NCBI GenBank assembly: GCA_014925825.1
Contig: JACGCK010000027.1
Location: 124,001-188,000 of the forward strand
Direction of reading: 5' to 3'
From: Pholiota molesta
Lineage: Eukaryota; Basidiomycota; Agaricomycetes; Agaricales; Strophariaceae
DNA: 64,000 nucleotides
The position numbers and the translations under genes were made by a program. The notes beneath the pieces were generated by a model, which saw nothing but the letters and a program-made list of their open reading frames with translations, ran no database searches and was not told the DNA's origin. Below, in pieces: positions 58,554-64,000 of this stretch (within the stretch, counting starts at the first letter, position 1; each line of letters begins with the position of its first letter).

Positions 58554-60899
58554 TTATAATTTGTATCCTCGACTAGCAGAAGGTAGAACATCCGGACCAT
58601 GGGCTTGCTTGGAGGCTAAAAGCTGTGGCAATAGATGCTTGTACACATGAGACGCCCACTACATTGAACGAGCAAACCAAATTTTAGAACGCAAGAAAAG
58701 CATGCAAGGAAAACTTGAAATTCACCTCACACGCGACCGGCCTCGTATCTCGAGGGTCAATGATCTCCTCCACCCCAAATTTATGCGCCGTCTTGAGCGG
58801 GCTGCGCACATCTTCGAATTTTGCCAACAGGTCGTTCATGAGTTTGTCTCTCTCCTCTGGAGAACCGGTTGCGTCGAGTTGGCGCTTATAGGCGGCCTCT
58901 ATACCACCTTCTAAGGGCAAACTACCCCAATCACCTGATGGCCTGTTTCAAAGTGCAAGAAATAAGTACATGTATGTGACCAGTCATGAGCGAGAGCAAT
59001 CGGAAGAGAGAAATTGAACTGACCAAGAAATGCGGTCGCCCGCTCCATCGTTGGGATCTGCGAACACGCCACCGGCAACGCCGAATGCTCTGCGGAGTAT
59101 GACAGTGTAGATGGGAGTCGTGGAATGATACAAAGCAGCCATGGCGGAGGCTCCATGGCGAATGGTAGCCGTTCGCTCAGCAAGTGATCCTTAAAAATCC
59201 GGTAAATAATACAGCGCAAGCCTAAATAAAGACCACATACATACCAATTGCAAAGCCAGGTTGGTCGACGAGGTTTAAAATAGGGAGGCTAGGATAATAT
59301 ATGAAGCGCTATAAGAAATTTGAACTATTACGGATTTGAAAGCATTTTGTACCTAAAATGATTGCACAAATTGAGGAATTTCGCAGTCTTTTGGCTTCCT
59401 AGGGCGTCGATAGCACCTGAGATTACTGTTCAGAGATGGAATTCGGATACATGTCCAAGAAAACGCTGACCTCCGTTAACCCTGCAATCGCTAGTTAAAA
59501 CACCAATAGGTAGTCCTCCAAGTCTCGCGAATCCTGTAACAATGCATCGCCCCCACGTCTCACCGATCTCGAAAAAAGATGTAGAATCGTCGTGAGGATT
59601 AGCATCGATGTCTACAATCAACTTAACAAGCTTGCGAATATCATAAGGTCTTGCACGCCGTCTCGGAATAATACGAACGAGTTCCTCTTCCTTCCGCGTT
59701 GTAGGATCGGACGAAACGCTTACGGGCGGTAGCTGGAAGATTGATGAAGGAAGATATGAGAGGAATGTGGCGATTTGCAGGAATGCGTCTAGTTCGGATG
59801 TCGCCACGTTATCCACTGTGCCATTGGTAGCATGGATTTCCCAGCCACCAAGGGCTTCTTTGGATAGGTCCTCGAAGGTCGCCTGTTTAACGACTGGTGG
59901 GCCTGCAGCGAATAGCTGACTCAGGCCTTTAACCATAACGCTGTCGTCAAAAATGTTTTATCAGCGTAAAACGCAATGCTGCAGCTTTAGAGATATACCT
60001 GAAATGCCCAATGACCGTCTTTGCAGCAGCAAGGCCAACCACGGGGCCTAATAGAGCAGATACGACTGGTACCACGGCAAGTGCATCCAGGCTTCGACCG
60101 AGGCCCGCCATTCCAGGAATATATGTAGCTCCGAGTGTGAGATCTATACAGATTTCAATTTCAATCGCCTGGTTCACGGAGGACTGAGAAAGTACTAACA
60201 CGTTGCAACGCTCCCTCCTCCGCTTGACCCGTCTAATAACCTGATCTAAAATGCATGGTTTCATTAAAGTTGTGCAATTGAATGTTCATAACGATACGCT
60301 TACTAGAGGAACCCTTGCCCTCATAGCTAACGTCTGCCACTTGAATTAACGAACAGCAGTGTATCAATTATATTTGGGTTCACAGACCTCTCCATATGGC
60401 GCCCTCATTCCAATTCCACCATCTGCATGTCCACCTCTTACACTAAAATCGTCGGCGGTAACGAACACCTTGCGGTTCCTTACGCGACCCCATCCTGTTA
60501 CCGAATTGCTGAAGCAAGCAAAATAAGCATAGGTATGAATACATCATATCATGTTGAACGTACGCAGGGATAAATGATTCCAGCTCCCCTTGTTCATTCA
60601 ATATGGGTCGGCCTGTAATAGATCCTACTTCGATAAAGGAGTCGGGATCCAGTAAGGCTGCAATGCGCTCGCGAACCCATAACTTGCTGTTCGCTTTTTG
60701 TCGAATGTATCCAGGGTCTTTGAGATTTGGGGCGCGTATGAGACGTTGTTGGGCTCTCAACTCCTCTAAAGGATGCTGCAAAGAAACAGTCATACATTAG
60801 ATTCACTAGCAACCGTAGACAAGCAATAATGATTCGAATGCGCACCTCCCAACTGGCACTGTCGTCCTTCTTCCCACTACTGACTTCGTCCGAGGGCAT
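58554..60899 (-). CDS. Acyl-CoA carboxylase beta subunit (carboxyltransferase)
   Basis: A multi-exon gene. Exon 1 (60,899-60,846) encodes MPSDEVSSGKKDDSASWE. Then come 60,775-60,564, 60,508-60,388, 60,339-60,304, 60,245-60,200 and further exons; the last is 58,622-58,554. Joined, they give a complete carboxyltransferase: RERIAALLDPDSFIEVGSI, VFVTADDFSVRGGHADGG, LRLL-type IRLLDGSSGGGSVAT, a Pro/Gly-rich acyl-CoA-binding part, GRCIVTGFARLGGLPIGVL, GGVFADPNDGAGDRISW-like and IIDPRDTRPVACE. It transfers carboxyl from biotin to an acyl-CoA. The divergent neighbour supplies the biotin carboxylase. The family includes methylcrotonyl-, propionyl- and geranyl-CoA carboxylases. The substrate is not decided by motifs I can see. 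I saw no clear mitochondrial leader. Confidence 0.82.
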
Positions 60900-61228
60900 C
60901 CGAGTCGTTAATTGCTGGTTGAGCTGTAGATGAGTGACCTAGGATATGCAGAGGCCAAAATGATGCAAAATGCATAAGATACTTTCGAGATACTTGCTTG
61001 ATATCTCCACGATGCTCCCAAGCTCTGTAAGCCTTGCAAGGAGCAAGAAACTACCACATAACGCTCGGCTCTCTCAATTCCCGGAAAATGACCCCATGAC
61101 TGCCCAGAATTGCTCCCTGCACCTCAATTTCGAAATCCAGACATACGCCGGATTGAAGGATTGAGCCCCTCCCTGGTCGCACGTTGATAAAGAGGACGTG
61201 TGTATTCTGCTTCAAGACTTCCGCATCG
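60900..61228. promoter_or_regulatory. Shared promoter of the divergent carboxylase pair
   Basis: The two subunit genes start 330 bp apart and point away from each other. The interval should hold both promoters and would let the two subunits be co-expressed. I cannot point to a specific factor site or TATA box. Confidence 0.45.
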
Positions 61229-63589
61229 ATGATGCAGAAATTATTGGTGGCCAACAGAGGCGAGAGTGAGTTGTCGTTCAAGTTGTTTGCGTGGCTGGCG
61301 CGGCTGAACCAAACGTTGACAACCGCTTTGATCCAAAACCACCACAGTCGCGATCCGTATATTACGCTCGGCGAGCGAACTTGGATGGACAACAGTCGCC
61401 GTATATGTCGAGAACGATGGCAGCCATGCAAGCTTTGCAAATGAGGCAGTCAAGCTGGAGAGCGTTGCTGACTTTATGGATGTCAAGACCATCGTCGACG
61501 TCGCGAAAAGGTGGGTCTCTTATATACAACTTCTTTAACTTAATCTAACGCGTATTTCAGGACTAAATGTACTCACATACATCCGGGATATGGCTTTCTA
61601 AGCGAGAGTCCAACTCTCCCTATCGCATTGGCCCAGGTGGGGTCAATTACCTTCGTTGGCCCTTCACCGGAAGCGCTCCAAATCTCCTCAGATAAGATGC
61701 TTTCTCGAAATTTGGCCACCTCGCTCGGCATAAATATCGCGCCTGGAGTACGAGTCGCGTCTGCTGCCGATGTTCATGCCTTTGCCCAGACTGTTGGATA
61801 TCCTGTAATGATCAAGGCACTCGATGGAGGTGGTGGACGTGGTATTCGCGTTGTTGATGCAGAAGCAAGGGTTGAAGAAGCATTCAAACGGTACGTAATT
61901 TTGTTCATCTCTTCCATTATTGTTTTTTCTATAATTGTGTTATCCGGTATATTCAGATGTCTAGGAGAGAGCCCTTCCAAACAAGTATTCGTGGAAAGGG
62001 CGCTGACAGGCCCAGGATGGAAGCACATCGAAATTCAAGTCGTTGGAGATGGAGCAGCTGTAAACCATTTATGGGAGCGAGAGTGCAGCGTACAACGAAG
62101 GTAACGTCTTTTTTCTTCCCGAGTCCCTAGAAACCAATTGACATTCGTTTTCAGGTTCCAGAAAATCATCGAGGTTCGTTTTACGCTCGTGAATGACTCC
62201 TCCAGTATCATTGATAATTGGGTATACTACATAGGTAGCTCCTTCACAACTTCCTCGTCAAATGATTCAGCCTATTGTCGACGCTTCCCTCAAGCTCGCA
62301 GGCCACCTGAAGTACAAGGGTCTTGGAACATTCGAATATTTGTTTAATGTTCAATCTCAAGATTGGGTCTTCCTTGAGATCAATCCACGCGTTCAAGTAG
62401 AACACACCATTACCGGTAAAATTTTCGGACAATAACATTTCTGTTCGCTATCTGACATATATTCTTAGAGGAAATAAGCGATGTTGATCTCGTCCGAATC
62501 CAACTTCTGCTTTTCACTCCAGGAACGACTTTATCTTCTCTTAATCTTACATCTCTGCCTTCTCCGCCAACATCGTACGCCATTCAACTTCGTCTCACGG
62601 CCGAGGATCCCAGCCGCGCGTTCCAGCTATCTCCAGGTCCGATTCGTGCATCAGACATATCTTGGCCTGCTGGTAGAGGCATCCGCGTTGATACGTGGCT
62701 CGGAACGGGCCCATATACACACGAAGCCTCTATAGATGCGGATTGGACTGTGGGAACAGAGTTTGACTCTCTGCTCGCGAAGATCATCGTACGCGGTCGA
62801 TCGTTTGACGAAGTGACGTCTAAAGCTCGCCGAGCGTTACACGAGACCAAAGTTGGAAATGGCACAGTGAAGACAAACCTCGCGGTGCTGGCAGGCGTCA
62901 TAGACCACCCGGATTGGGTGACTAGTGCTATTGATACTTTGTGGCTGGAACGGAATATCCCTGAAGTATTGGAACTCGGTAACAAGGCTACCGCCTCGAC
63001 ATTGGCGCATCGAAAGCCTCGCCAGAACACCACCAAAGTTGGTACGGCTTCCTCAGCTAGCGCGGGTACCCTGCTGCAACCAGGAACGTTGTTCAACCTG
63101 ACCCTTTCAACAATCAGCCCATCTTCTTCGTCATCCCCTACTTCAACCTTATCTCCTTCTGCGTCTACACAGAAGCACACCCTAACCTTGAACACCATCG
63201 CCGAAAATGCCTTCCCTTCCGTGCTTTCAGGCACTCTTCAGACCTCCTTTTCTCCCGTTCCTCTCCAATTCTCCCTTGCGCAATCTACCTCAGCCGCCGT
63301 ATCCTCGGACGCATTTGAATTCGCGGACTTGAACGATCCCTCCCAGATAGCATCTCCGATGACCGGCAAGATTGTCGAGCTTCACCCCGCCTTCTCAGCC
63401 GCGTCCGGCGCCATACGGAAGGGAGAGGTCCTGTTGATTTTGAGTGTGATGAAGATGGAGAATGTGGTGCTGGCCCCCTTTGATGGTGTTGTGGAACGGA
63501 CGGGTAAAGGAATCAAGGTCGGCGTTATCCTTGGTGAAGGCATGTTGGTGTGTGTTGTTGACGGAAAAATGCCTGCTAGTCGGCTGTAG
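61229..63589 (+). CDS. Acyl-CoA carboxylase alpha subunit (biotin carboxylase/BCCP)
   Basis: Seven exons (61,229-61,265; 61,348-61,510; 61,561-61,890; 61,957-62,100; 62,155-62,173; 62,235-62,415; 62,469-63,589) join in frame to 664 residues. ATG 61,229 gives MMQKLLVANRGEIAIRI, the usual start of the biotin carboxylase N-domain. HPGYGFLSE (about residue 72), the ATP-grasp loop GGGGRGIR (about 155), LEINPRVQVEHT and AEDPSR follow. A long Ser/Thr-rich linker leads to the biotinyl domain with Lys620 in SVMKMENVV, the site of biotin attachment. The protein carboxylates its biotin with ATP and bicarbonate and hands it to the neighbouring subunit. Length fits methylcrotonyl-CoA carboxylase alpha-type proteins. 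No N-terminal targeting peptide is evident, so cytosolic or mitochondrial location is undecided. Confidence 0.88.
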
Positions 63590-64000
63590 ATGTAGGTTTC
63601 TGCGTTGTAAAAGATGATACTAAGAATACTATATATGTGCCAAATTGTCATACTTAAGTCGAGCGAAGCGAATTATCGAGTCTTGATGCCCTTTTCCAAG
63701 ACTCCCAATATCGCTCACACCTCGGTACTCTCGCAATATGATCTCAACCAAAACTTGAAGTGGAATTATATTGCATAGGCGCTGAACACAAAACATGAAT
63801 GTTCTTGCTGAATTCTCACACAACTACCTTTTTTTTCTGGCGTCGGAAATACTGGCTTCCAGTAACACAAAGAAGAGGAAAACTGTATAGGTCAAATACA
63901 TTATATATGCAACCAGAAGGGCAAGTTGAACAGACAGTAGACGGTATGAGGTATATGAAATATCTCCTAATTATCTAATAGTTCAATAGCGCCATCCACA
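63590..64000. other. 3' flank, no gene recognised
   Basis: AT-rich sequence after the carboxylase stop codon. A 64-residue minus-strand ORF has no recognisable feature. Confidence 0.5.

Noticed and set aside
1..64000. tRNA genes, rRNA, CRISPR arrays, bacterial operon signals
   Set aside because: None seen; gene structures with GT-AG introns are fungal.

Overview
The window comes from a eukaryote, most probably a mushroom-forming basidiomycete (Agaricomycetes). Real genes are split by many short GT-AG introns of about 45-90 bp. One GPCR carries a 7-nt exon. The gene content is typical of that group: STAND receptors with NACHT and 45-residue TPR repeats, and an endonuclease-RT-RNase H LINE. 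I saw no tRNA, rRNA or CRISPR.

Layout. 1-10,950 is gene-poor, repeat-derived DNA. 10,959-15,564 (-) is NLR1, a NACHT-TPR gene broken by a 1-nt deletion. 15,610-20,759 is a LINE inserted just upstream of NLR1. 20,760-24,438 is NLR1 5' flank and more repeat blocks. 24,439-25,018 (+) is a small secreted protein. 25,535-28,299 (+) is NLR5, a NACHT protein of another type without TPRs. 28,735-30,425 (-) is NLR4, a truncated N-terminal pseudogene. 30,790-34,720 is a second copy of the material at 1,080-6,600. 35,028-39,509 (-) is NLR2, apparently intact. 40,121-42,593 is a 2.47-kb fold-back element with 7-bp target duplications, inserted in an 81-bp minisatellite. 43,321-43,475 is a MITE. 43,700-47,570 is a third copy of repeat blocks. 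47,576-52,670 (-) is NLR3, apparently intact.

From about 54.6 kb the sequence becomes ordinary gene space: a seven-helix cAMP-receptor-like GPCR (54,677-56,375, +), a BTB-like protein with a hydrophobic tail (56,976-57,869, +), and a divergent pair encoding an acyl-CoA carboxylase, with the carboxyltransferase at 58,554-60,899 (-) and the biotin carboxylase/biotin carrier protein at 61,229-63,589 (+). These two should form one biotin-dependent enzyme.

The left 53 kb reads as a birth-and-death cluster of immune-receptor-like genes. NLR1, 2, 3 and 4 share one architecture: a Pro-rich start, a helical N-terminal domain resembling MLKL/HeLo-type four-helix bundles, NACHT, then TPRs. They lie in the same orientation with related flanks. 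Repeat number differs, one copy is frameshifted, one is beheaded, and two kinds of transposon have inserted among them. Functions are inferred from sequence patterns only; no database search was possible. Splice sites were placed by eye, so some may be off by a few bases.
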